A stretch of DNA of 64,000 nucleotides from Diaphorobacter sp. HDW4A (GCF_011305995.1 NZ_CP049910.1:2480001-2544000); one strand, 5' to 3'; positions 35,065-43,873 are shown, numbered from the stretch's first letter. A program made the numbers and translations. Notes: generated by a model not told the origin, from the sequence alone.

Positions 35065-35811
35065 TCACTGCAGGGCAAGCATCAGAATCGGGATCAGCAG
35101 CGCCGTGAGAATTCCGTTGAGTCCCATCGCCAGTGCCGCGAAACTGCCCGACACCGGATTGACCTGCAACTCGCGCGCCATGCCGATGGCGTGGGCCGTC
35201 AAACCAATGGCGAAGCCGCGCGCTGCCGGATCGGTCACCTTCAGCAGGCTCAAGAGTGGATGCGAAATCACCGTGCCGACAACTCCCGTGATCACCACCG
35301 CCACGGCGGCCAGTGCGGGCAGGCCGCCAAAGCGCTCAGCCATGGGAATGGCAATCGGCATGGTGGCAGACTTGGGCATCAGTGACGCCAGCGTCTGCCA
35401 GCTTCCACCGAGCGCCCAGGCAATGCCGATGGCGCTGAGAATTGCCACGATGGACCCCACCAGCAGCGCAATCACGAGCGGCTTCCAGATGCGCTTGAGG
35501 CGATCGAGTTGCGTGAACAGCGGAATGGCGATGGCGACCGTGGACGGCCCCACCCACCAGTTGAGCGGCTTGGTCGCCGCCGCGTAATTGACATAGGGCG
35601 TGCCACTCAGCCACAGCACCAGCATTACCATCAGCGCAGTCGTCGCTACCGGAACCAGCACGGGATTGCCGCCAAAACGGCGATACAGCCGCTGCGCAAT
35701 CAGATAGGCTGCAAACGTGACCGCGATCCAGAGCACGGCGGAAAGCGCAAAGCCCGTCCAATCAGGAAATGGCTGCGGTGGATTGGGGATCATGGTGTAG
35801 AGGCCGCTCAT
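35065..35811 (-). CDS. lrgB: LrgB family membrane protein
   Basis: This 248-aa inner-membrane protein has about six predicted helices. LrgB features are LSGTPYVNYAAATKPLNWWVGPSTVAIAIPLF, SLMPKSATMPIAIPMAERFGG and ARGFAIGLTAHAIGMARE. It works with LrgA in holin/antiholin-like control of murein hydrolase export or, in plants and some bacteria, glycolate/pyruvate transport. Start ATG 35811 overlaps the lrgA stop (ATGA). Confidence 0.9.
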   Translation of the reverse strand: MSGLYTMIPNPPQPFPDWTGFALSAVLWIAVTFAAYLIAQRLYRRFGGNPVLVPVATTALMVMLVLWLSGTPYVNYAAATKPLNWWVGPSTVAIAIPLFTQLDRLKRIWKPLVIALLVGSIVAILSAIGIAWALGGSWQTLASLMPKSATMPIAIPMAERFGGLPALAAVAVVITGVVGTVISHPLLSLLKVTDPAARGFAIGLTAHAIGMARELQVNPVSGSFAALAMGLNGILTALLIPILMLALQ

Positions 35812-36200
35812 GCCTTGCCCTCCACCGCCGTGTCTGTGCTGACCGCGCCCGACTTGCGCAGCAGGTGCTGGAGAATCACCGCCGTGACCGCGAGCGTGAT
35901 CACCGCGCCCGCCACGCCAGCCAGCAGAAATGGCAACCACTCGTCACGCACCCGCCCAAAGTTGTCGATCAACCCTACAACGGCGGGTGCGAGCATCAGC
36001 ATCATGTTGCGCAGCAGTCCACCGCTCACCTTGCCAAGAGCGGCGGGCACGCGCCCCAGCACCAACAAAGCCAACGTCAGCCCCACGAGGCCTACAAGCG
36101 AGCCCGGCACCGGCAAACCCAAAGCGCGAACCAGAAAGTCACCTGCGATCTGAAAAATGACCAGAACCGCCAACGAAAGGGCAATGAAGAGCAGAGGCAC
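35808..36200 (-). CDS. lrgA: LrgA/CidA family membrane protein
   Basis: A holin-like protein of about 130 aa with four predicted helices. CidA/LrgA markers are FQIAGDFLVRALGLPVPGSLVGLVGL and FGRVRDEWLPFLLAG. The frame is open upstream to ATG 36371. Those extra 57 residues are Arg-rich, lack membrane character and run into an inverted repeat that looks like an operator, so I place the start at GTG 36200, where homology-like sequence begins (PLLFIALSLAVLVIF). The start remains uncertain. It is coupled to lrgB. Confidence 0.75.
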   Translation of the reverse strand: MPLLFIALSLAVLVIFQIAGDFLVRALGLPVPGSLVGLVGLTLALLVLGRVPAALGKVSGGLLRNMMLMLAPAVVGLIDNFGRVRDEWLPFLLAGVAGAVITLAVTAVILQHLLRKSGAVSTDTAVEGKA

Positions 36201-36369
36201 GTGAAAGCTATAAAAAGGGGAAATGAAGAGCCGACGCGGGAAATGCGTGACAACAAAGCAAAAAGTGATCGATTTCAACCCAGTGAGCTTACCCAAGAGC
36301 CCAATTCGGCGTGTCGCAGTGCGAAATCGACCGTATTTCCGAGTGATGGCACGGACCGCGTTACATGAC

Positions 36370-36420
36370 ATCCGTCAATTTATCCGTTTTCGAATTGACA
36401 AATGAACGGATTTGACGGAT
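36370..36420. promoter_or_regulatory. Large inverted repeat between lrgA and bioM
   Basis: ATCCGTCAA-ttt-ATCCGTT is mirrored by AACGGAT-TTGACGGAT, with a 16-nt centre. Only a 3-nt insertion breaks symmetry. The arms also contain the direct repeat ATCCGT. The 469-bp region 36201-36669 holds no supported gene, and this dyad is its main feature. It is a candidate operator for lrgAB or for the bio operon. Confidence 0.55.
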
Positions 36421-36669
36421 TTTGAGCGACGTTACGCCAGAAATAACAACATTCCATTTTCACAATCAGAAACTGCTTGCATCTACCCCGCAACTTCGTC
36501 CAACAGGTTGTCAAACCCGCTGCAATTTAACCGAAGTTCAGGCCTGTTTTTCAGCGCAATTAAATTCACTTGAAAGCAAATTCAGCAGGTGTTGGCGTCA
36601 TTTGCGCTTCATAGAATGAAAAGACGCCGCACTCAACCATTCGAGTGGCTCCCTTTTCTCGACAGCGCC

Positions 36670-37422
36670 ATGAATCTGCCCCCCTCGCCCCATTCGCCGA
36701 TCTCCGCCAGCCAACCCCGCGGCATCACATTGAAAGACGTGACACTCCATCGTGGCCGCACACGGGTGTTCGACAACCTGAGCATTGCCCTGCACGAGCA
36801 GCGCATCGGACTCATTGGAGACAACGGCGCCGGCAAGACGAGTCTGCTGCGCCTTCTGTGCGGGCTGGACACACCTCAGTTGGGCAGCGTGCATATTGGC
36901 GGCAAAGAGATCCGGACGGCGGGCCAGGACCGCGCCGCACTCGTCGGGCTGATGTTCCAGAACCCCGATGACCAGATCATCTTTCCCGTGGTCGTCGAGG
37001 AAATTGCACTGTCTCTGCGCACACACGGCATGAAGAAGGCCGAGGCCCAAGAAGCCGCACGCGCCCTTCTGGCCGAGCGCGGCATCGCCAATTGGGCCGA
37101 CCGCGCTGTCAGCAGCCTGAGTCAAGGCCAGCGCCAACAGGTGTGCTGGCTCGCCCTGCAAGCGGCCGAGCCCCGCGTTCTGCTGCTCGATGAGCCATTC
37201 GCCAGCCTCGATTTGCCGGGTCAAACCCGACTCGCACACGACATCGCTTGCGCCGATCAGCAGGTGCTGGTTTCGACCCATCTGCTCTCGCATGTGCGCA
37301 GCTTTTCCCGCGTGATCTGGCTCGATCAGGGCCGCGTGCGCGCCGACGGCTGCGGCGTGGAGGTATGCGCCGATTACGAAGCCGATGTGGCCGCACGCAC
37401 CATCCATCACCCGCTGCACTGA
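36670..37422 (+). CDS. bioM: Biotin ECF transporter ATPase
   Basis: This 250-aa ABC ATPase of the energy-coupling-factor type has Walker A GDNGAGKTS, Q-loop GLMFQNPDDQIIFPVVVEEIAL (the ECF FQNPDxQ signature), signature LSQGQRQQ and Walker [13 protein letters not shown], with His in VSTHLLSH. Neighbours bioN and bioY identify it as BioM. Start ATG 36670 is chosen because ABC homology begins about 15 residues later; ATG 36616 is also possible. Confidence 0.9.
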   Translation: MNLPPSPHSPISASQPRGITLKDVTLHRGRTRVFDNLSIALHEQRIGLIGDNGAGKTSLLRLLCGLDTPQLGSVHIGGKEIRTAGQDRAALVGLMFQNPDDQIIFPVVVEEIALSLRTHGMKKAEAQEAARALLAERGIANWADRAVSSLSQGQRQQVCWLALQAAEPRVLLLDEPFASLDLPGQTRLAHDIACADQQVLVSTHLLSHVRSFSRVIWLDQGRVRADGCGVEVCADYEADVAARTIHHPLH

Positions 37423-37440
37423 AACCAAGCGATCACCGAC

Positions 37441-38034
37441 ATGGGAAGCCTCTACAGCGACACTCCAACATGGCTGCACCGCATCGCAGCGGGGCACAAA
37501 CTGCTCGCGCTGACGCTACTCGGTGCGCTGCTGTTCATCACGCAGTCGCCGCTGGTGCTCGCGGTCGCAGCACTCGCCTGCACCCTGCTCTGGCTCTCGC
37601 TGGGCGCGGCTACCAAGCCCGCCCGGCGTCTACTGCTGTCGGTTCTGATCGCAGCGCTGCTGGTGGCCGCCTTCCACACCGTTCTCGGCAACTACCGCAT
37701 CGCGGCGGTGAGCACCCTGCGCCTCGTCTGCGCCTCGGTGCTTGGGGTGGCGCTCACCGTGAGCACCCGGCCTGCGGACATCGTGGACGTGCTTGAGCGC
37801 CTGCTCGCGCCGCTGTCGCGGCTCGGCCTGCATCCCGAGCGCCTCGCGCTGCAAATTGCGCTGATGCTGCGCTTCACCGAACATTTCTTCACCCAGTGGC
37901 AAAAGCTCGCCGACGCCTACCGGCTGCGCACCGGCAAGCCCGGCGGTCTTCGGCTGATCGCACCCCTCGCCATCCACATGTTGCTCGCCACACGCCGCGT
38001 CGCGGACGCGTTGTGGGCCCGTCTCGGTCATTGA
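37441..38034 (+). CDS. bioN: Biotin ECF transporter T component
   Basis: This 197-aa CbiQ/EcfT-type membrane protein has four to five predicted helices and the coupling motifs of the family: the ALMLRFTEHFFTQWQKLADAYRLR region and the C-terminal LLATRRVADALWARLG (the A-R-G type motif that contacts the ATPase). It lies between bioM and bioY, 18 bp and 13 bp away. Confidence 0.9.
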   Translation: MGSLYSDTPTWLHRIAAGHKLLALTLLGALLFITQSPLVLAVAALACTLLWLSLGAATKPARRLLLSVLIAALLVAAFHTVLGNYRIAAVSTLRLVCASVLGVALTVSTRPADIVDVLERLLAPLSRLGLHPERLALQIALMLRFTEHFFTQWQKLADAYRLRTGKPGGLRLIAPLAIHMLLATRRVADALWARLGH

Positions 38035-38047
38035 AAGGAACTCATCC

Positions 38048-38650
38048 ATGAACAACAACACCACCAACCCCAACACCCTCTCGCGCTCGGCTGCGTCCTC
38101 CATGGCGCAGGTCGCCCTGTTCGCCGCGCTCATGGCCGTGCTCGGGCTGATCCCCAAGATCGATCTGCCGATGGGTGTGCCGATCACCGCGCAGTCGCTC
38201 GGCGTGATGCTGGCCGGTGTGCTGCTCGGCCCCAAGCGCGGGTTTCAAGCCATGGCGCTGTTCCTGCTTGCCGTCGCTGCGGGTCTGCCGCTGCTGTCGG
38301 GCGGACGCGGCGGTATCGGCGTGTTCGTGGCACCCTCGGCCGGTTATCTGCTCGGCTACGCACCGGCTGCGCTGATCGCCGGACTCATCATGCGCGCCAT
38401 GCCGCAACGCAGCCCGGCGCTGATCGGACTGGGCGCTTTCGTCGCGGCGCTGATCGGTGGTCTGGTTGCACTGCATGCGATGGGCGTCGCCGGGCTCATG
38501 CTGCTCGCCCACATGTCGCTCAAACAGGCCGTGCTCACCACGCTCGCCTTCGTGCCGGGCGATCTGATCAAGTGCGTGCTTTGCGCAGTCATTACCCACA
38601 CCGTCGCACGTGGTCTGCCCGACTGGCAGTTTGGTGGCCGCCGTGCCTGA
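38048..38650 (+). CDS. bioY: Biotin transporter substrate-binding protein (S component)
   Basis: This 200-aa membrane protein has six helices. BioY signatures are LGLIPKIDLPMGVPITAQSLGVMLAGVLLGPKRG and LPLLSGGRGGIGVFVAPSAGYLLGY, followed by FVPGDLIKCVLCAVI. It binds biotin with high affinity and works with BioMN. Its stop overlaps the GTG start of the AMP ligase gene by 8 bp, so the following enzymes are translated with the transporter. Confidence 0.93.
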   Translation: MNNNTTNPNTLSRSAASSMAQVALFAALMAVLGLIPKIDLPMGVPITAQSLGVMLAGVLLGPKRGFQAMALFLLAVAAGLPLLSGGRGGIGVFVAPSAGYLLGYAPAALIAGLIMRAMPQRSPALIGLGAFVAALIGGLVALHAMGVAGLMLLAHMSLKQAVLTTLAFVPGDLIKCVLCAVITHTVARGLPDWQFGGRRA

Positions 38651-40112
38651 ACGCGTAGCGCATCCACTGGCCGCGCCGCTGCACGGCTTCTGGGAGCTGG
38701 TGCACGGCCCGCTCGCGCACTGGGCCGCGCTGACACCGAATGCGGTCGCATTGCGGAGCGAGACGCACAGCCTGAGCTTCGCGCAACTGCATGACGAAGT
38801 CGTCGCGCGTCGCGCCATTACTACGCAAAGGCGTGCACCGTCCATGCTGCTGCTGGACACGTCACGCGGAACGCTGGAATGCGTGATCGACTTTCTCGCC
38901 ATCATCGCGAGCGGGCGCTGCGCAGCGGTATCAGATCCCGAATGGCCGCCCAGCATGCATGAGCAGGTGTCCGTCTGCATGCCAGAAGCCACCAGCGATC
39001 AGTTCGAGGCCACGTCACTCACCCCGTTCTACACCGGCTTCACCTCGGGCAGCACCGGCGTGCCCAAGGGATTCATGCGCCACCACCATTCCTGGACGGA
39101 AAGCTTTCGCGTGAGCATCGCGGACTTCGGCCCCGTCGCCGCGCAGCGCGTGCTCGCACCAGGACGCATGTCGCATTCGCTGTTTCTGTTCGGCGTGATG
39201 CACGGCCTGTGGTGCGGCGCAGGTGCCGTAGTGCAGGAGAAATTCTCGGCGCTACGCTGTCTGCAGTGGCTGGCCGATGATGCCGCCCCCGTGCTTGTGG
39301 CGGTACCCAGCCAATTGCTGCTGATGCTGCAGTGGGCCGAACAGCGGGGCCTGCCGCCGATCAAGGGGGTGCAACTCGTACAGATCAGCGGAGCACGATG
39401 GATGCGTTCGCAGACGCCCGCCCTGAAGCGACTGTTTCCCAACGCACGCATCGTCGAATTTTACGGCGCCTCCGAGGCCAGCTACATCGCCTGGATGGAC
39501 GCCGATGCCGACGCCCCCGCATCTGCCGTCGGCAGACCCTTCAGCAACGTGGCGCTGTCGATTCGCCACACACCCGATCAATCCACCGATGGCGCCGGAC
39601 TGATCTATCTGCGCAGTCCCATGGTGTTCATGGATTACGTCGGCCAAAACGTGGATCGCACCGGAGTTCTTCGCGACGGCAATTGGCTCTCCGTGCGCGA
39701 CATGGGATATATCGATACCGCCGGACTGTTGCATCTCGCGGGTCGCGAAAGCCGCATGATCGTGACGCGCGGCAAAAATCTATTTCCCGAAGAACTCGAA
39801 GACCTGCTGCAGAGCCACCCCGCCATTGCGCGTACGTCGGTGCTCGGCGTGCCGGATGCATTGCGCGGTACGCTGATCCATGCGGTCGTGCAATGGCGCG
39901 ATGGCGCTAGCCAACCGCCATCGACACATGAGCTGTCGCAATGGCTGCGCAGCCGTACCGAGAGCTTCAAGCATCCGCGCAACTGGTGGGTAGCCAGCGA
40001 ATGGCCGCAGACCAGCAGTGGCAAGACCAATCACCGCGCGCTTGCAAGTCTTGTGCAGCAGCAGTTGAATGCAAGCGGGACCGCGCTCGTGCTCATGCCG
40101 TGGCTGTCATGA
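38643..40112 (+). CDS. AMP-dependent acyl-CoA ligase linked to bioMNY
   Basis: This 489-aa adenylate-forming enzyme has the phosphate loop YTGFTSGSTGVPKGF (about residue 130), the adenine-binding VEFYGASEASYIAW, the hinge RMIVTRGKNLFPEELEDLL and a catalytic Lys in SSGKTNHRAL (about 460). It would join a carboxylic acid to CoA through an acyl-AMP. Length is slightly short for acyl-CoA synthetases. GTG 38643 overlaps bioY, hence coupled translation. Context suggests a biotin-related acid (pimelate, biotin or a side-chain analogue) as substrate; this is inference. Confidence 0.82.
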   Translation: MPERVAHPLAAPLHGFWELVHGPLAHWAALTPNAVALRSETHSLSFAQLHDEVVARRAITTQRRAPSMLLLDTSRGTLECVIDFLAIIASGRCAAVSDPEWPPSMHEQVSVCMPEATSDQFEATSLTPFYTGFTSGSTGVPKGFMRHHHSWTESFRVSIADFGPVAAQRVLAPGRMSHSLFLFGVMHGLWCGAGAVVQEKFSALRCLQWLADDAAPVLVAVPSQLLLMLQWAEQRGLPPIKGVQLVQISGARWMRSQTPALKRLFPNARIVEFYGASEASYIAWMDADADAPASAVGRPFSNVALSIRHTPDQSTDGAGLIYLRSPMVFMDYVGQNVDRTGVLRDGNWLSVRDMGYIDTAGLLHLAGRESRMIVTRGKNLFPEELEDLLQSHPAIARTSVLGVPDALRGTLIHAVVQWRDGASQPPSTHELSQWLRSRTESFKHPRNWWVASEWPQTSSGKTNHRALASLVQQQLNASGTALVLMPWLS

Positions 40113-41320
40113 TGCGCCCCGCTCCAATGGCTGCGGGGATTCTTTCTTGGGCCCGCAGCGCCATCGCGCCCAAGGGGGGCGCATTCAATGCGCTGCAGCC
40201 CCACGAGATCGCCGCGCCAGTTCTGCAGGCGCTGCTCGCTCGAGCGAATCTGAGCGCAGACTTGGTTGGCGCCGTGGTACTGGGCAATGCCATGGGCGCT
40301 GGCGGCAATCCTGCGCGGATGACAGCTCTCGCCGCTGGACTGCCGCAAACCTGTGCGGCCTTCAGCGTCGACAGCCAATGCTGCGCCGGACTCGATGCCG
40401 TCGCGATGGGCGTGGGCCTGATCGCATCGGGACAGGTAGACATCGTCGTCGCTGGCGGCGTTGAGGCATGGAGCCGCGCTCCAATCCGCCAGACCAGGCC
40501 ACTGCGACCCACGGACATTCCGACAACCTTCGAGCGCCCCGCCTTCGCGCCCGACCCCGCAAAGGACCCGGACCTGCTAGAGGCTGCGAGCGAGCACGCA
40601 TGGGAGCGGCAATTCAGCCGCGCGCAGCAGGACGCCTATGCACTCCTCAGCCACGAACGTGCATTGCGAGCGCGGCAGTCTTCGCAACTTCACGAGTTGA
40701 TCACGATTGCGGGCTGTGGGTACGACATGTACCCGCGCGCCATCCTTCCCGCGCGCGCCGCACGCATGCCGGTGATCACACAGTCCAGCATGGATACGGA
40801 AAATCGGTTCGGACTGAGCGCCCTCACTGTCTCCGCGAAGGCCGACGGAGCGGCGATGCTTCTGCTGGCCTCCGCACAAGCGTGCGAGCGCCTCGGTATT
40901 TCAGCGCCAGCACGCTGGGTGGCCAGCGCCAGCGTGGGCGAAGACTCGCGCATGCCCATGACGGCGGCGGCCCTTGCCGCGCAGACCGTACTGCAGCGGT
41001 TTTCGCTGCAGCGCGACTTGCCGCCGCTCCATCCCCACGATATGCAAGCCATCGAAGTGCACGACGCCTTCGCGGCGCAAGGTCTGTCGTTCTGCGAAGA
41101 CCTCGGTCTCCAACCAGAGGACATCAATACACATGGCGGCGGGCTGGCACGTGGCCACCCCATTGGCGCATCGGGCGCAGTCGCGCTGGTGAGTCTGCTG
41201 AACACCTTGCACACCATGCCCATGAACCACATGCAGACGCCTCACTTGGGCCTTGCGGCCATTGCGGGCGCTGGCGGGCTGGGCGCGGCCTGCATGGTTC
41301 AAATCGGAAACCCTCGATGA
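40109..41320 (+). CDS. Thiolase-like enzyme with an altered active site, bio operon
   Basis: This 403-aa thiolase-fold protein has the nucleophile in SQCCAGLDAV (Cys91), HDAFAAQG and the His motif GLARGHPIGASGA (His350). The second catalytic Cys of biosynthetic and degradative thiolases, normally in the C-terminal CxGGG motif, is replaced: the sequence reads AAIAGAGGLGAA, with Ala386 at the Cys position. Biosynthetic condensation or thiolysis may therefore be changed or lost. Start ATG 40109 overlaps the ligase stop. Together with the ligase it could extend or shorten an acyl-CoA related to the biotin side chain. Confidence 0.82.
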   Translation: MMRPAPMAAGILSWARSAIAPKGGAFNALQPHEIAAPVLQALLARANLSADLVGAVVLGNAMGAGGNPARMTALAAGLPQTCAAFSVDSQCCAGLDAVAMGVGLIASGQVDIVVAGGVEAWSRAPIRQTRPLRPTDIPTTFERPAFAPDPAKDPDLLEAASEHAWERQFSRAQQDAYALLSHERALRARQSSQLHELITIAGCGYDMYPRAILPARAARMPVITQSSMDTENRFGLSALTVSAKADGAAMLLLASAQACERLGISAPARWVASASVGEDSRMPMTAAALAAQTVLQRFSLQRDLPPLHPHDMQAIEVHDAFAAQGLSFCEDLGLQPEDINTHGGGLARGHPIGASGAVALVSLLNTLHTMPMNHMQTPHLGLAAIAGAGGLGAACMVQIGNPR

Positions 41321-42075
41321 GTGAATCAACGCCTTCAAACACCATTGCAGAGGCTTTGTGCTTCCTGCACCAGCGCCGATCCATTCGCGCCTTCACCGAT
41401 CAGCCAGTTGAAAAGGCGCTGCTCACGCAAGTACTGCAGGCAGCGCGCGCTGCGCCGAGCGGGGCCAATCTACAGCCCGGCAGATTCATTCAAGTCAGCG
41501 GAGATGTTCGCGCAGCATTGACACGAGCGCTGATGCACAACCGCAGACAGTTCGTAGAAGAGCGCGAAGACTACGACTACTTCCCTCGTCCCATGCCCAT
41601 GCAGTTGCGCAAACGCCAAGTGGCGGCCGCTCAGGCACTGTATAGCGCGCTCGGCATAGCACGCGACGATACCCAAGGCCGCGAGTCACAGTTTGCGCGC
41701 AACTACCAGTTTTTTGATGCTCCCGTCGCACTCATTGTCACCATTGATGCGAACTTTGGAGCTGGTGGCTACATGGATCTTGGAATGGCGCTTCACGGTT
41801 TGCAACTTGCCGCCTCGGTACTCGGCATGGGTAGTTGCGCGATTGGTGCGATGGCGTCGCATGCCAACACGGTGCGTGAGGTGCTGCGATTGCCAAGCGA
41901 TCAGCACATCGTCTGCGGTTTGGCACTGGGTTGGCCCGACGAAAAAGCCCCTGTCAATCAGACGGAGACGCGGAGAATCCCACTTGACATGTATTTTGAA
42001 CAACGCTCGGAAATACACACCGACCCAGAAAAGCCTTCGGCGTACCGTCCTACAAGCGAAGCGAATTTTCAATAG
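41317..42075 (+). CDS. Nitroreductase family flavoprotein, bio operon
   Basis: This 252-aa FMN-dependent oxidoreductase has the phosphate/flavin-binding start RRSIRAFTDQPVEKALL, then AARAAPSGANLQPGRF, the central GGYMDLGMALHGLQLAASVLGMGSCAIGA and a late LALGWPDEKAPVN. It is usually a homodimer using NAD(P)H to reduce nitro groups, quinones or enoates. The ATGA overlap with the thiolase gene puts it in the same operon. A role as an enoyl-type or redox step in the same pathway is possible but unproven. Confidence 0.85.
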   Translation: MSESTPSNTIAEALCFLHQRRSIRAFTDQPVEKALLTQVLQAARAAPSGANLQPGRFIQVSGDVRAALTRALMHNRRQFVEEREDYDYFPRPMPMQLRKRQVAAAQALYSALGIARDDTQGRESQFARNYQFFDAPVALIVTIDANFGAGGYMDLGMALHGLQLAASVLGMGSCAIGAMASHANTVREVLRLPSDQHIVCGLALGWPDEKAPVNQTETRRIPLDMYFEQRSEIHTDPEKPSAYRPTSEANFQ

Positions 42076-42092
42076 TTAGAAATTAACTATTG
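42070..42092. terminator. AT-rich hairpin at the end of the bio operon
   Basis: CAATAGTTA and TAACTATTG form a perfect 9-bp stem around gaaat, overlapping the nitroreductase stop codon. A run of seven A's follows at about 42107, not T's. It may end the operon or terminate the convergent regulator gene weakly. Confidence 0.4.
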
Positions 42093-42129
42093 ACCATTTG
42101 GTAAATAAAAAAACAGGGCAACCAAGGTC

Positions 42130-42828
42130 TCAGGGAACGAAAACCAGCCCCTTGCCGAATACAGCACGCACCGGAAGCATCAACTGCGTGCCCGCGAGCG
42201 TCTTGCGACGCAGACGCATCAGCGAGGATTCGATGCGGTGAAACCCGTCCTCTGCCTCCGCATGCCCCATGGCCTTGACCAGATTGGTCTTGGACACCAT
42301 GCCGCCGTTGGCTGCCATCAAGCACTCGAGCAGTTCGCACTCACGACTGGTCAGGCGGATGGTCTTCTGGTTTGGTGCAATCAGACGCGGCACGCTCAGG
42401 TCAAGACGCCAGGAGTTCTGCTGCTCGGCGTTGGTAACGCGCATTTCCAGTTGGCGCAACTGAGCTCTGATGCCCGCCCCCAACTCGGCCAGCGACAGCG
42501 GCTTGATGAAGTACTGCAGCGCCCCCGCATCCAGACTCGCCACCCGCGCACCGGAATTGGCGTGCTGCGACAGCACAATGGCCGGAATGCGCTGCGCGAC
42601 CAGCCTGCGGATCAGGGCCAGGCCCGGATCCACGCCCAGATCGAGATCAATGATGACCAGATCGGCCTTCTCTTTGAGAAGGCCGATGTAAAAGTCTTCT
42701 ATCGAATTCGCCCCCCAAGTCGTATAACCGGACTCTTCAAGGAATCGACACACCTGCATGCGATGTGTTTCATCACCGTCTACGACTGCGACTGTGAACT
42801 TGACTGATGATGTGAGAATTTGTTGCAT
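42130..42828 (-). CDS. Orphan response regulator-like protein with winged-helix domain
   Basis: This 232-aa protein has a receiver-like domain (about residues 10-120) and an OmpR/PhoB-type C-terminal winged helix (about 150-232; RLTSRECELLECLMAANGGMVSKTNLVKAM). In the receiver, the phospho-acceptor Asp is present in LVIIDLDLG and the Lys in YFIKPLS. The first acidic pair reads VVDGDE and the conserved Thr/Ser position is Ser in IVLSQHA. No histidine kinase is nearby. Start ATG 42828; upstream in-frame ATGs add a Cys-rich stretch unlike a receiver. Confidence 0.75.
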   Translation of the reverse strand: MQQILTSSVKFTVAVVDGDETHRMQVCRFLEESGYTTWGANSIEDFYIGLLKEKADLVIIDLDLGVDPGLALIRRLVAQRIPAIVLSQHANSGARVASLDAGALQYFIKPLSLAELGAGIRAQLRQLEMRVTNAEQQNSWRLDLSVPRLIAPNQKTIRLTSRECELLECLMAANGGMVSKTNLVKAMGHAEAEDGFHRIESSLMRLRRKTLAGTQLMLPVRAVFGKGLVFVP

Positions 42829-43069
42829 AGTGAAACTACAAGTTTTGCAAATTTTCGCCATCAACATCTCGTTGCGCCATGCACAAAAACACTTACTCAC
42901 TCACAATGTGTATACCATTGCTACAGTCTATTGTAAATAATTGTTATGGCATTCTTGCCGAAAATACACAATTACTGTAGTCAATCGGAAATGATATCTG
43001 TCATTGAGGAAACTCTTAACCAGCATCAAAACCAGCTACCGAGGCGCACGGCGACTGGATTTGTCAGTT

Positions 43070-43873
43070 TCAGAACGCAGAGATGACAGAACCCTTGAAT
43101 TGGGTGTCTATGAACTTACGGACCTCATCCGAGTGATAGGCACTAATTAATTTGCCCACCCAAGCCTTGCCCTTATCTGTATCTCGAATGACAAGAATAT
43201 TTACATATGGATTTTTGGCAGCCTCAAGAGCAATAGCGTCTGTTTTTGGATTCAGACCTGCCGAAATCGCAAAGTTGGTGTTGATGGCCGAAGCGTCGAG
43301 GTCATCCAACGAACGTGGTAGTTGAGCAGCATCCAGTTCCACGAAGCGCAACTTCTTTGGATTGGAGATCACATCCAGCGGCGTGGCCTTTAGACCCGCG
43401 TTGTCCTTCAGCTTGACCAGACCCAACGATTGCAAGAGCAGCAGCACGCGACCGCCATTGGTCGGGTCATTCGGAATGCCGAATTTTGCACCGGGCTGCA
43501 GGTCTTCGAGTTTCTTGATCTTCTTGGAGTAGATGCCGATCGGGAAATTCACCGTGTCGGCAGCCCAACCGATCTTGTAACCACGGTCCTTGATCTGCGC
43601 GTCCAGATACGGACGATGCTGGTAGCTGTTGGCATCAAGTTCGCCAGCGGACAGGGCCGCATTGGGTTGCACATAGTCACCGAATTCGATAATCTGGATC
43701 TTGAGGCCATCCTTCTCTGCAACCTTCTTGACCTGCTCCATGATCTGGGCGTGCGGGCCTGCCGTCACACCCACCTTGATGGAGTTCTTGTCCTGAGCGA
43801 ATGCAGCACCAGAGAACGTAGCGGCCGCAGCCAGTGCGAGGGTCGATTGAAGAAGAATGCGTTTGGAGAACAT
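43070..43873 (-). CDS. metQ: D-methionine-type ABC transporter substrate-binding protein
   Basis: This 267-aa NlpA/MetQ-family protein has an N-terminal signal MFSKRILLQSTLALAAAA, cleaved near GAAFAQ. There is no lipobox, so it is probably free in the periplasm. The mature part holds SIKVGVTAGPHAQIMEQVKKVA, FGDYVQPNAALSAGELDANSYQHRPYLD and DDLDASAINTNFA, typical of MetQ. It is 4.4 kb from metI/metN and separately transcribed. ATG 43873 has the signal-like start. Confidence 0.88.
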   Translation of the reverse strand: MFSKRILLQSTLALAAAATFSGAAFAQDKNSIKVGVTAGPHAQIMEQVKKVAEKDGLKIQIIEFGDYVQPNAALSAGELDANSYQHRPYLDAQIKDRGYKIGWAADTVNFPIGIYSKKIKKLEDLQPGAKFGIPNDPTNGGRVLLLLQSLGLVKLKDNAGLKATPLDVISNPKKLRFVELDAAQLPRSLDDLDASAINTNFAISAGLNPKTDAIALEAAKNPYVNILVIRDTDKGKAWVGKLISAYHSDEVRKFIDTQFKGSVISAF

